The position numbers and the translations under genes were made by a program. Shown one piece after another: positions 1 to 7,572 of a stretch of 11,179 nucleotides of DNA (the stretch's first letter is position 1; the number at the start of each line of letters is the position of its first letter). This DNA is from an uncultured Prosthecobacter sp. (GTDB lineage Bacteria; Verrucomicrobiota; Verrucomicrobiia; Verrucomicrobiales; Verrucomicrobiaceae): positions 1-11,179 of the forward strand of contig CALDGV010000631.1 of NCBI GenBank assembly GCA_937941745.1. The letters run 5' to 3'. The notes below the pieces were generated by a model that had not been told where the DNA came from, made no database searches, and saw only the letters and a list, made by a program, of their open reading frames with translations.

Positions 1-2
1 CG

Positions 3-245
3 CCAGCACCATCCGCACCAGACCCGCTGGCCGCCTTGAATGCCGACTACCGGGCCGCCGTGCAGAATGAAACCCAGGCCGCGCTCGACAAGGTGCGCCT
101 CGACGAAATCCCCTACTTCCAGCAGGAACTCCAGCGTCTGCAGGCGGGCCAGCCCGTTCCTGAGGTGGATGATCCCTCTCTCCCGGCCAGCCTGAAGCGC
201 CTGCGTGAAGATTTTCGCCGCAAGAAGGCGGCCCTGGGGCAGTGA
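3..245 (+). CDS. 3' end of an unrecognised protein gene (5' truncated)
   Basis: The frame is open from the window edge to the TGA at 243-245 and gives 80 visible residues, so the start lies outside the window. A TTG codon at 36 could be read as a start, but the Pro/Ala-rich stretch before it is also open, so truncation by the window edge is the simpler reading. The visible part is hydrophilic: an Ala/Pro linker (PAPSAPDPLAAL), then a charged, probably helical segment with Glu/Gln/Leu spacing suggesting a short coiled coil, then a Lys/Arg-rich end (DFRRKKAALGQ). No catalytic motif, membrane segment or family signature is seen, so I assign no function. The small lipoprotein gene starts 41 bases downstream on the same strand and may share its transcript. 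Confidence 0.6.
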   Translation, partial: PAPSAPDPLAALNADYRAAVQNETQAALDKVRLDEIPYFQQELQRLQAGQPVPEVDDPSLPASLKRLREDFRRKKAALGQ

Positions 246-286
246 CGCCCGTCTTTCGCCCCTCCTCAAAGCCGACTCCAAACCTC

Positions 287-409
287 ATGAAACGTCTCTT
301 CATCAGCCTCACCCTCCTCGGTCTCCTCGCCCTCGCCAGCTGCCGCAGCCCCCAGGGCAATGTGAACCCGCTGCAGATGGGCAAGGGGCGCCCGACGCTC
401 GTCCGCTAA
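287..409 (+). CDS. Small lipoprotein, 40 residues
   Basis: An ATG at 287 opens a 40-codon frame ending at TAA 407-409. The product has the plan of a bacterial lipoprotein precursor: basic start MKRLF, a Leu-rich hydrophobic core, and the lipobox L-A-S-C with Cys at residue 19. The predicted mature peptide is only about 22 residues (CRSPQGNVNPLQMGKGRPTL and a short tail), so it should be lipid-anchored in the envelope with no room for an enzymatic domain. There is no clear Shine-Dalgarno sequence, but the lipobox supports this frame and start. It follows the truncated gene by 41 bases and ends 7 bases before the stop of the convergent Tat-protein gene. Similar tiny entericidin-like lipoproteins occur in many Gram-negative bacteria, but I see no specific homology. 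Function unknown. Confidence 0.62.
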   Translation: MKRLFISLTLLGLLALASCRSPQGNVNPLQMGKGRPTLVR

Positions 410-416
410 GACTGAA

Positions 417-1964
417 TCAGACTCCCAGCAGCTCCCGCGCCTCGGCCTGACCTGGGGCGGGCCTGCCATATTCGCTGGCCGTCACCCGTGCCAGGGCCGT
501 CAGGTGCCGCCAGCGGAAGGCTGGCCGCGTGCGGTGAAATTCATCGTGGCAGGTCTGGTAGTATTTTTCGGCGTGCAGCGCGCCGTCCTCGCTGATGGCA
601 AAACGCCGCAGCAGGGCCAGCACGGGCTCTGCTGGCAGATCCAGGGAGCCCCAGCGGTACACCACGGCGGCGGCATGGGACTGGAGATTGCCGCGGATCA
701 TGGATTCCAGCTCTTCCAGCAGCCTGGCAGGCTCGCGTGCGGTCACCTGGCCGATCTGCCGCTGGCTGGGCATCGGCTGCCATTCGAGGTAGGGTTGAAA
801 ACCCCGGTCCCGGGCGATCTGCCATCCGGCCAAGATCAGGCAGGCATAGGTGTTCCGCCCCTGGCTCACGGAGGAAAGGTTTCTCCAGGCGTGGGTCGAG
901 TCGCTGGAATGCACTCCGGCGGAGTCGCCATGCACGCTGCCCGTAGGCTTGCCGGGGAACTCCCATTCGGGCGGCCTGCCGTGGTCCCTCAGCACGATCT
1001 GATTCGAGGCGAGCGACAAGGCCTCCCCAATGTCCTGCGGGGCATGGCCTTCCGCCAGGGCGGCGGCCACCGCTCCGGCCGCTTCTGCAGGCGATCCGCG
1101 GAAGATGGTCATCGCCAGTTCTTCCAGGGCTGCATCCTCGAGGCGGCGGGTTCCCGGAGCCCGGCCGTTCAGCTGATGCTCGTCCAGGAGGCGTGTCAGC
1201 ACCCTGCCGTGCTCCTCCCATTCGGGCCGGCGATGCTTCTCGGCATTCAGGCAGTAGCGCAGGGACATGCGCAGCATCGTGGTCGCATGCTCCCGGCCCA
1301 CGAGCTCCAGCAGGTCCCAGGCGCGGTAGGGAAGCACCGTCCGGTGCACCTCCGGCTGGTCCTGCACGCATTCCAGCAGGGCATTGAATCCGGCGCTGGC
1401 ATCCTGCTGCATCAGCCTGGCGAACACCTCCTCCGCCTCTCGCACCTCCTTCTGCTTCACCCGTTTGTGCAGCATCCCTGCGTCGGCGGCTTCGTGCGCC
1501 GCCTCCACCGGGTGCAGTACTTCGGCGGCCCTGCCTCCATTCTCCCGGATGCGGTGGGTGTTGCGGTACAGCACCTTGAAGACCGGCAGCGCGGCCTCTC
1601 CGCCCTGCATGGCCCTCGACATCTGCTCTGCGGGGCGCATGGCCATCAGGGTATGGAAGCCGATGTAATCCTCGCCGCCAAAGGTCCGTGCATTAGCCAG
1701 CACGCCTGCGGTGAGCAGGCGCTTCAGCGGCACGCCTTCCCGCAGCTTCCTGGCCAGGGCCTGCTGCAGCTGGGCGGCTTCCGTTTCCTGCATGAAGGCC
1801 ACCAGCGGCTCCAGCTCGCCAAAATGCAGCGAGACAGGCGCCTCCGCCTCTTTCTGGGCGGCGCCCAGTCCCAGCTCCGAGGCCAGGGAAGGCCCGAGCG
1901 TGGCGAGAAGGGTGCCCTTGCCAACATCAGCAAGGAAGCGACGGCGGGACTGGGGTTCATGCAT
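417..1964 (-). CDS. Tat-exported conserved protein of unknown function, 515 residues
   Basis: The frame could extend upstream to 2282, but the ATG at 1962-1964 is preferred. It has a good ribosome site (AGGGAGG at 1971-1977, 6 bases before the ATG) and places a twin-arginine signal at the N-terminus: S6-R7-R8-R9-F10-L11, then a moderately hydrophobic stretch to about residue 36. The protein should therefore leave the cytoplasm folded, often a sign of a bound cofactor or metal. The mature part is largely alpha-helical in appearance and His-rich. A cluster at 342-361 contains H345, H352 and H358 (GSVHGDSAGVHSSDSTHAW), and the C-terminal stretch 464-487 contains H464, H473, H477 and H487. These could bind metal or heme, but there is no CxxCH motif and I recognise no family with certainty. 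The gene is divergent from the dehydrogenase/cytochrome gene, so a redox link is possible but inferred only from position. A +strand frame at 504-1970 is a shadow of this gene. Confidence 0.85.
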   Translation of the reverse strand: MHEPQSRRRFLADVGKGTLLATLGPSLASELGLGAAQKEAEAPVSLHFGELEPLVAFMQETEAAQLQQALARKLREGVPLKRLLTAGVLANARTFGGEDYIGFHTLMAMRPAEQMSRAMQGGEAALPVFKVLYRNTHRIRENGGRAAEVLHPVEAAHEAADAGMLHKRVKQKEVREAEEVFARLMQQDASAGFNALLECVQDQPEVHRTVLPYRAWDLLELVGREHATTMLRMSLRYCLNAEKHRRPEWEEHGRVLTRLLDEHQLNGRAPGTRRLEDAALEELAMTIFRGSPAEAAGAVAAALAEGHAPQDIGEALSLASNQIVLRDHGRPPEWEFPGKPTGSVHGDSAGVHSSDSTHAWRNLSSVSQGRNTYACLILAGWQIARDRGFQPYLEWQPMPSQRQIGQVTAREPARLLEELESMIRGNLQSHAAAVVYRWGSLDLPAEPVLALLRRFAISEDGALHAEKYYQTCHDEFHRTRPAFRWRHLTALARVTASEYGRPAPGQAEARELLGV

Positions 1965-2139
1965 GGCTGACCTCCCTGTGGATTCGTCCGCGATTGTCCC
2001 GGTTCGCCCGCTTGAAGGCAATCTTAAAAATCCCGGCCCGCCCGCCGCCGGGCAGGCGGGCTCAGAACTTTGTTCCCGGCCTCGGAACTTCTTGCCAAAC
2101 CACCCCCGGCACGACGTACAATCCCGCCCCCGCCTTCCT
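1965..2139. promoter_or_regulatory. Divergent intergenic region with a GC-rich hairpin
   Basis: These 175 bases separate two divergent genes and must hold both promoters. A hairpin with arms GCCCGCC (2040-2046) and GGCGGGC (2055-2061) and an 8-base loop sits in the middle. A short AT-rich stretch (cttaaaaatc, about 2023-2032) is the best candidate -10 zone for the leftward gene, reading TAAGAT on the minus strand, but no matching -35 is seen. A small inverted repeat GAAC-TTT-GTTC lies at 2065-2075. No promoter can be assigned firmly; the hairpin could be an operator or simply GC-rich DNA. Confidence 0.35.
1971..1977 (-). promoter_or_regulatory. Shine-Dalgarno site fixing the start of the Tat protein gene
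   Basis: On the minus strand AGGGAGG lies 6 bases before the ATG at 1962-1964. It is the best ribosome binding site in the window and argues against the longer frame whose first Met is at 2282. Confidence 0.7.
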
Positions 2140-5100
2140 ATGATTCCCCGCGTCCTCCTTGCCCTGCCATTCCTGGCCTCCGCCGCGCTTGCCTCGCAGC
2201 CCAAATCGGCTGCGGATGTGCCCGATCCGAACCCTGAGGTGCAGAAGGCCGGATTCGTGGTGCCCGAGGGCATCGAAGTCACGCTCTGGGCTCAGGAGCC
2301 CATGATCGCCAAGCCCGTGCAGATGAACTGGGACGCCCAGGGCCGCCTCTGGGTGGTCAGCAGCACCACCTACCCGCAGATCAAGCCGGGCGATGGCACG
2401 AAGGACCAGGTCGTCGTGCTCGAAGACACGGACAAGGACGGCAAGGCGGACAAGTCCACCGTGTTTGCGGAGAACCTCTTCATCCCCACGGCGGTCATTC
2501 CCGGGGACGGCGGCGCCTATGTGGCGAACTCCACCGAGGTGCTCTTCCTCAAGGACACGAATGGTGACCTCAAGGCCGACGAGCGCACCATCGTGCTCAG
2601 CGGCTTCGGCACGGAGGACACGCACCACCTGCTGCACACCATGCGCCACACGCCGGAGGGGCTGCTGTCCTTCCTCCAGTCCATCTACATCCACAGCCAT
2701 GTCGAGACCCCGCACGGCGTGCGCCGCCTGATGGGTGGTGGCGTGTGGGAGTTCCGCCCGGAGACACGCCGGCTGGAAATCGTCAGCAAGGGTCTCATCA
2801 ATCCCTGGGGCTATGAGTTCGACCGCTGGGGCCAGTCCTTCGCCACGGATGGTGCGGGCGGTGAGGGGCTGAACTACATCTTCCTGGGCAGCGTCTTCAA
2901 GACTTCGCCCGGTGCCAAGCGCACCCTCAGCGGCCTCAGCCCCGGCCAGCCCAAGCAGTGCGGCCTGGAATACATCGACGATCCTCACTGGCCCGCCGAC
3001 TGGCAGGGCACCTGGGTCACCAATGACTTCCGCGGCAACCGCACCAACCGCTTCCGCGTCACGCCGAACGGCAGCAGCTACATCGCCAAGCAGGAGGCGG
3101 ATGTGCTCGCCTCCAATCACCGCGCCTTCCGCCCCATCGACATCCGCACCGGCCCTGACGGCGCGCTCTACATCGCCGACTGGTACAACCCCATCATCCA
3201 GCATGGCGAGGTCGATTTCCGCGATCCGCGCCGCGACCAGGTGCATGGCCGCATCTGGCGTCTCACGGCCAAAGGCCGCCCTCTGAGCGAGATGCCCAAG
3301 ATTGTCGGCGCACCGGTGCCCGAGCTTTTGGAAATGCTGAAGGCCGACCGCAAGTGGACCCGCCACTTTGCCAAGCAGGAGCTGCGCGCCCGTGGTGCCG
3401 AGCAGGTGCTTCCTGCGCTGAAGACCTGGGTCGAGGGTCTCGACAAGGCCGGCCCGGACTACTGGCACCACCTCCTCGAGGTCGCCTGGGTCCGCGAAGG
3501 CGTGAACAAATTCTCCCCCAAGCTGTGGCGTGAGCTCGCCGCCAGCCCCGATGCCCGCGTGCGTGCCGCCGCCTACCGCATCCTCACCCATCGCTGGCGC
3601 GAGCTGCCGGATGCCATGGAGCTCCTGCCGAAAGGCATCGCCGATGACAACGCCCAGGTCCGCCTCTGGGCCATGGCCGTGCTCATGGACATGCGCCAGC
3701 CCAAGGCCTTCGAAATCGCCCTGCGCGCCCTCGACAAACCCATGGATGAGTCGCTCGACTTCCTGCTCGAACTCACCGGTCGCGAGCAGACCGATGTCTG
3801 GCTCCCGCTCGTGCTCAAGGGGGATCTCAAGCTCAACGACAACCCCAAGCACCTCGTCTATGCCATGAAGGCCACCGGCCGCAGCGAAGGCCTGAAGCCC
3901 CTCCTCGCCTCCTTCAAGGCCGGCAAGCTGGCGCCGGATGATGCCACCGCCGTCCTCGCCATGGCCGGTGATGCCGCCGATGCCGCCCAGGCGCTGGAGA
4001 TCAGCCAGCTGGTGAATGACCCCGCCATGAGCACCCAGGTCGTCGGCCTCATGGATGCCCTCGTGAAGGCAGGCACCACCCGTGGCGTGAAGCCGCAGGG
4101 GGCCGAGGCCCTCGTGCAGGCCTGGCTCGCCAGCCCACGTGTTGAGATCGTCCACCGCGCCACCATCCTCGCCGGAGCCTGGAAGATCGAGGCGGTCCGT
4201 CCGAAGCTCGAAGCCATCCTCACCGCCGCCGACACCCTGCCTCCCGTGCGCGATGGCGCCTTGCAGGGCCTTGCCCGCCTCGGTGGCGTGAAGTCACGCG
4301 ACTTCTTCGACAAGGTCTTCCGTGAAAACGCCTCCCTCCGCAGCCTCGCCGTGCAGGGCCTCACGGACACCGGCCCGCAGCTCGCCGCCCGCCGCGCCGT
4401 GGAGTTCCTTGGCACTGCCAAATCCGCTCAGGAGGCCACGCCCATCCTCACCGCCTTCCTCAAGAACAAGCAGCTTCCCGGCGTGCTCGCCAAGGAGCTC
4501 GGCGGCAAGAGCATCCCCGATTTCGTCGCCGTGGAAGCCATCCGCATGGTCTCCACCCGCGGCCTCAAAGGCCCGCTGGAGGACGCCCTGCGCACCGCCG
4601 GTGGCGTGAAGCAGATGAACCAGGCCCTCACGCCCGAGCAGATGGCCGCCATGGTCGAAAAAGTGAAGACCGCCGGTGATCCCGCCCGTGGTGAGGCCAT
4701 CTACCGCCGTCAGCAGCTCCTCTGCCAGACCTGCCATGCCATCGGCGATGCCGGCGGCGTGCTCGGGCCGAACCTCGTCAGCATCGGCGGCAGCGCCCCG
4801 GTCGATTACCTCATCGAAAGCCTCCTGGAGCCTTCCAAGAAGATTAAAGAGGGCTACCACATGATCCTCATCAGCACCAAGGACGGCAAAGTCTTCAGCG
4901 GCGGCCTCGTCCAGGACGGCGGTGATGAAGTCATCATCCGCGATCCCGCGAACCAGCTTCAGAAGATCCCCAAGGCGCAGATCGCCAACCGCCAGATGAG
5001 CCCAGCCAGCATGATGCCGCCCGGCCTCACCGCCAGCCTGCGCGAGGATGAGTTCGTTGATCTCGTCCGCTTCCTCTCCGAGCTGGGCCGCGAAGGCGCC

Positions 5101-5553
5101 TACAAGATCAAGCCCAACAACTACGTCCGCACCTGGAAGGTCATGGGCCCCATGGACCAGGCCACGAACGACCACGTCCGCCACGTCGGCCTGCACGCCC
5201 TGCATGACAAGGAGACCACCTACCCGTGGGAGCTGCGCTACTCCCAGGTCAGCGGCGACCTCCCGCTTTCCGAGCTCGTGAACGCCCAGAAAATGTATCC
5301 CTGGTTCCCCAAGATCGCCCGCTTCGGCCTCAAGCTCGCCGCCCCCGGCAAAGTGAAGCTCGGCCTTAGCGCCGTGAAGAACGTGAACATCGTCGTAGGC
5401 GACAAAACCCTGCAGGAAATCACCCCCGAACTCACCCTCGACCTCCCCGCCGGCACCACCCCCGTGAGCATCGCCATCAACCGCGATGCCACCGACCTGC
5501 AAAGCCTGCGCGTGGAGCTGCTCGAAGGGGCGGCCCAGGCGGTGGTGGAGTGA
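2140..5553 (+). CDS. PVC-type membrane-bound dehydrogenase / HEAT-like / cytochrome c multidomain protein, 1137 residues
   Basis: The frame is open from 1711, but the ATG at 2140 gives a normal Sec signal (MIPRVLLALPFLASAALA, cleavage near residue 18-20), while the upstream part only reads through the divergent promoter region. Residues about 30-380 form the PVC 'putative membrane-bound dehydrogenase' beta-propeller. Typical pieces are WDAQGRLWV (64-72), two Asp-rich DTDKDGKAD-type loops (96-104 and 139-146) that resemble calcium loops, and GPDGALYIADWYNPIIQHGE (338-357). Residues about 390-830 are helical repeats of HEAT-like type. A class I heme site C862-Q-T-C865-H866 follows, and the domain runs to about 985 with a conserved-looking MMPPGL (958-963) in which Met could be the axial ligand. 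Some 150 further residues of mainly beta character end the protein. The family is expected to oxidise sugars or alcohols in the periplasm and pass electrons to its heme; the substrate is unknown. No Shine-Dalgarno sequence is seen before the ATG. Confidence 0.93.
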   Translation: MIPRVLLALPFLASAALASQPKSAADVPDPNPEVQKAGFVVPEGIEVTLWAQEPMIAKPVQMNWDAQGRLWVVSSTTYPQIKPGDGTKDQVVVLEDTDKDGKADKSTVFAENLFIPTAVIPGDGGAYVANSTEVLFLKDTNGDLKADERTIVLSGFGTEDTHHLLHTMRHTPEGLLSFLQSIYIHSHVETPHGVRRLMGGGVWEFRPETRRLEIVSKGLINPWGYEFDRWGQSFATDGAGGEGLNYIFLGSVFKTSPGAKRTLSGLSPGQPKQCGLEYIDDPHWPADWQGTWVTNDFRGNRTNRFRVTPNGSSYIAKQEADVLASNHRAFRPIDIRTGPDGALYIADWYNPIIQHGEVDFRDPRRDQVHGRIWRLTAKGRPLSEMPKIVGAPVPELLEMLKADRKWTRHFAKQELRARGAEQVLPALKTWVEGLDKAGPDYWHHLLEVAWVREGVNKFSPKLWRELAASPDARVRAAAYRILTHRWRELPDAMELLPKGIADDNAQVRLWAMAVLMDMRQPKAFEIALRALDKPMDESLDFLLELTGREQTDVWLPLVLKGDLKLNDNPKHLVYAMKATGRSEGLKPLLASFKAGKLAPDDATAVLAMAGDAADAAQALEISQLVNDPAMSTQVVGLMDALVKAGTTRGVKPQGAEALVQAWLASPRVEIVHRATILAGAWKIEAVRPKLEAILTAADTLPPVRDGALQGLARLGGVKSRDFFDKVFRENASLRSLAVQGLTDTGPQLAARRAVEFLGTAKSAQEATPILTAFLKNKQLPGVLAKELGGKSIPDFVAVEAIRMVSTRGLKGPLEDALRTAGGVKQMNQALTPEQMAAMVEKVKTAGDPARGEAIYRRQQLLCQTCHAIGDAGGVLGPNLVSIGGSAPVDYLIESLLEPSKKIKEGYHMILISTKDGKVFSGGLVQDGGDEVIIRDPANQLQKIPKAQIANRQMSPASMMPPGLTASLREDEFVDLVRFLSELGREGAYKIKPNNYVRTWKVMGPMDQATNDHVRHVGLHALHDKETTYPWELRYSQVSGDLPLSELVNAQKMYPWFPKIARFGLKLAAPGKVKLGLSAVKNVNIVVGDKTLQEITPELTLDLPAGTTPVSIAINRDATDLQSLRVELLEGAAQAVVE

Positions 5554-5609
5554 ATCAACTCAATTTGTGAAAGTCAGCCTCTGGTTCGAATGCCGGTAAA
5601 ATTAGCGTT

Positions 5610-6653
5610 ATGTTAATCAAAATCTTGCCGTCGAGAGCTTTTGTTCGCTGTAACGTAGTTCTAGTGCTTGGAGCCTTTGCTACGGTGGATGCACAAGCTG
5701 AATTGAAGTCTCAAGCAGTTGAAATTCAGCAGTATGGTGGCGACGTCACTGATAGCAAACAAGTGCTATTACAAGGCGTTTTAGGGTTTCGTGGCGGCCA
5801 ATATGTTGATCAGATAAGTGTTAATTCTGAGGCATGGGGAGGTGAAGGTGGGCATGCCAATTCCAAACTTGAGCTGGGAGACAATGAATACGTCAACGAA
5901 GTCGAACTGCATTATGGCAACCTCCTCGACTTCATTAAAGTCACAACGAGCAAGGGGAGATCTATTTCGGTGGGTGGTTCAGGAGGCCACAAGAAAGAAG
6001 TATTGAAGGATATCAGGCTGTTGTCGCTCGGCGCTTCTTCTCAAGCTGGGTTCATCAAAGGGGTTGAGTTGCGCTACATAAAAAATTATCAGCCATCCAA
6101 AGAGGTCACTTCAAATGCACGTTGTATTGTAAGCTTTCTGCCACCTGAAACCGAACGTACTGAGTATGAGGAAGCCACTGTTAGAGAGTTGAGAGGCTTG
6201 ATCACAACTTGGGAGCAATCAGCTAGTCGTGAAAATGTAGTCATCCAGGAGGAGTTCATAGCAGAAGCTAAACTGGGAAGCGTCGGACAGGGAGTTGGAG
6301 GTGATTTACTTGCTCGAGGTCACAAGACGTCTAACCGCGATGATTGGCAGGCTCATATTAAGCAGCGTCTTCAAGATTCTCAGGATAGGGCCTCAACAAC
6401 AAGTGGGACAACGAAGACCAAGGTTCCAAAGGGGGCGGTTGCGGTAGAAGTTGTCACCGTCAAAATCATGCAAGGTGCAGACGGCAAATTCTGGGTGCTT
6501 CCAACAACCGGATCTTCCTGGATCATCAAGAATATTGAAACAGAATGGAGTTCGTTTCTCGGGTGTTATGATCTTACGGGCAAACTTGATGCACAAGTTT
6601 CAGGCTTGAAAGCTCACAGAAAAGAGCGCCATTCATTCATGTTTTACGAGTGA
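5610..6653 (+). CDS. Secreted protein with a jacalin-lectin-like domain, 347 residues
   Basis: The ATG at 5610 begins a clear signal peptide (hydrophobic VVLVLGAFATV, cleavage after A-Q-A at residue 30). Residues about 77-160 have the glycine and beta-strand pattern of the jacalin-like lectin fold: W77-GGEGG, then strands around NEYVNEVELHYG and LLDFIKVTT, a second GGSGG (122-126), then FIKGVELRYI. Residues 34-72 may add a partial related repeat (GGDVTDSK, GFRGGQYVDQISV). The C-terminal half (about 175-347) is unrecognised. The classic carbohydrate-binding GxxxD loop of jacalins is not obvious, so sugar binding is an inference. The gene's GC content is visibly lower than on either side and its codon use more relaxed, which suggests horizontal acquisition. 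It sits alone, 56 bases after the dehydrogenase gene, with no Shine-Dalgarno sequence. A TAAAAT at 5597-5602 lies 7 bases before the ATG and could drive a leaderless message, but no -35 fits. Confidence 0.8.
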   Translation: MLIKILPSRAFVRCNVVLVLGAFATVDAQAELKSQAVEIQQYGGDVTDSKQVLLQGVLGFRGGQYVDQISVNSEAWGGEGGHANSKLELGDNEYVNEVELHYGNLLDFIKVTTSKGRSISVGGSGGHKKEVLKDIRLLSLGASSQAGFIKGVELRYIKNYQPSKEVTSNARCIVSFLPPETERTEYEEATVRELRGLITTWEQSASRENVVIQEEFIAEAKLGSVGQGVGGDLLARGHKTSNRDDWQAHIKQRLQDSQDRASTTSGTTKTKVPKGAVAVEVVTVKIMQGADGKFWVLPTTGSSWIIKNIETEWSSFLGCYDLTGKLDAQVSGLKAHRKERHSFMFYE

Positions 6654-6728
6654 AGAATTTCTCATGCTTTAATGGCTTTCTTTTTGATGGAGTGCCGTTG
6701 GTGTTTGTTCTCTAACCGTTTTCTTATC

Positions 6729-7009
6729 GGGCCGAAGGTCCGTGATTCCTTAGCCCAGCCCGCAGGGCTGGGTTCCGCGCCCCAACCGCCCCCGAGGTCA
6801 ACGCGCCCTGAAAGGGTGCGATACCAATCAGGCAACCCAGCACAACAACATCCCCGATTCACCACACGCCCTCGTTTCCCATGCAGGACCGGACGGATAG
6901 GGACACGCGAGGGTATCGCAGCCTTTCAGGCCGCGACAAAGGCGGGGTGGTCACGCCTTGGCCGACCCAGCCCGTTGGGCTGGGCTAAGGGATGTCGGCC
7001 CGTTGGGCC
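6729..7009 (+). repeat. Nested-palindrome REPIN/MITE-like element, copy A (full)
   Basis: Three hairpins in each arm are arranged as mirror images around a non-conserved centre. Left arm: GGGCC-gaa-GGTCC (6729-6741), CCCAGCCC-gca-GGGCTGGG (6754-6772) and CGCGCCCT-gaa-AGGGTGCG (6802-6820). Right arm: CGCAGCCT-ttc-AGGCCGCG (6917-6935), CCCAGCCC-gtt-GGGCTGGG (6966-6984) and GGCCC-gtt-GGGCC (6997-7009). The arms are imperfect reverse complements over about 90 bases, so the whole could fold into one long structure. The element is repeated in full at 7870-8143 and in half at 7573-7672. The stretch 6654-6728 before it is AT-richer spacer in which I see nothing. Frames crossing the element (Arg/Pro-rich) are not genes. 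Confidence 0.85.
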
Positions 7010-7050
7010 TTCCGATGGCCGTGCCGTCACTGGAATCCTGAGCCGACGCT

Positions 7051-7503
7051 TCAATCCCAGACATACCGCTCATCATAGCTCACGCGGTATTTCTCCAGGA
7101 GCTTCCGATACTCCTCCTGGAAGCTCATTTTCTGATGATGGCGGGCCTGATCCTGCACGTAGGCGATGACGGCGTCCGCATCCGACTGGCTGACGGAGAA
7201 GGCTCCGTAACCACTCTGCCAGTGGAAGTCCTGAAAGAGGTCTCCTTTGCCTTTGATCCATTTGGAGGAGCTGGTCTTCACCTTCTCCACCACCTCGGCA
7301 ATGCTCAGCGTGCGGGAGAGGCCGAAGAACAGGTGCACATGATCCTCGACCCCGCCGACACGCAAAGCCGGGCATTCGATGTGATCCAGAACGCCCGCGA
7401 GATAGGGATGCAATTCGCGCTGGATCTCAGGCGTGAGGCATGGGGCGCGGTTCTTCGTGCTGAACACAAGGTGCGTGAGGATGCGGGACAGGGACTGCGG
7501 CAT
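7051..7503 (-). CDS. IS200/RAYT-like Y1 (HUH) transposase, 150 residues
   Basis: This is a complete single-domain Y1 transposase, a single-strand DNA nuclease of the IS200/IS605 TnpA and REP-associated tyrosine transposase superfamily. Visible landmarks are HLVFSTKNR (11-19), the HUH metal-binding motif H55-V56-H57 in EDHVHLFF, KTSSSKWIKG (76-85), WQSGYGAFSVS (95-105), the catalytic Tyr115 with Gln119 four residues later (AYVQDQARHH), and the C-terminal YDERYVW typical of this branch. Length and motifs look intact, so it is probably active. The start is ATG 7501-7503 with no Shine-Dalgarno sequence. There is no TnpB or accessory gene. The gene lies between palindromic elements, 41 bases from copy A on its 3' side and about 70 bases from the half copy on its 5' side. 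A repeat fragment (GGTATCGC) begins only 9 bases upstream of the start. This context favours a RAYT that acts on the repeats over an ordinary insertion sequence. Confidence 0.9.
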   Translation of the reverse strand: MPQSLSRILTHLVFSTKNRAPCLTPEIQRELHPYLAGVLDHIECPALRVGGVEDHVHLFFGLSRTLSIAEVVEKVKTSSSKWIKGKGDLFQDFHWQSGYGAFSVSQSDADAVIAYVQDQARHHQKMSFQEEYRKLLEKYRVSYDERYVWD

Positions 7504-7510
7504 GCGGGGA

Positions 7511-7531
7511 GGGTATCGCTTTCAGACCGCA
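7511..7531 (+). repeat. Degenerate fragment of the palindromic element beside the transposase start
   Basis: GGGTATCGC, TTCAG and CCGC keep the order of the third-hairpin motif of the right arm (GGGTATCGCAGCCTTTCAGG in copies A and C), but a few stem bases are missing, so the hairpin is lost. It lies 8 bases upstream of the transposase ATG on the minus strand and may overlap its promoter or leader. Confidence 0.5.
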
Positions 7532-7572
7532 AAGAACGAAAAGAGGCAGCGGGTGTTGGTGGCGATGCGCCA

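Noticed and set aside
504..1970. Long +strand frame (488 residues) opposite the Tat protein gene
   Set aside because: No signal, domain or start site; it is the antisense shadow of a gene with a Tat signal and a good ribosome site.
1965..2282. Upstream extension of the Tat protein frame on the minus strand
   Set aside because: It would cover the divergent promoter region and the start of the dehydrogenase gene, and would bury the twin-arginine motif over 100 residues inside the protein.
2062..5502. Two long minus-strand frames (2062-4155 and 4294-5502)
   Set aside because: Antisense to the multidomain dehydrogenase; composition is low-complexity Gly/Ala/Glu/His as expected from reversed high-GC codons.
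6672..7169. +strand frame of 165 residues across repeat copy A
   Set aside because: Arg/Pro-rich translation of the palindromic repeat running into the antisense of the transposase.
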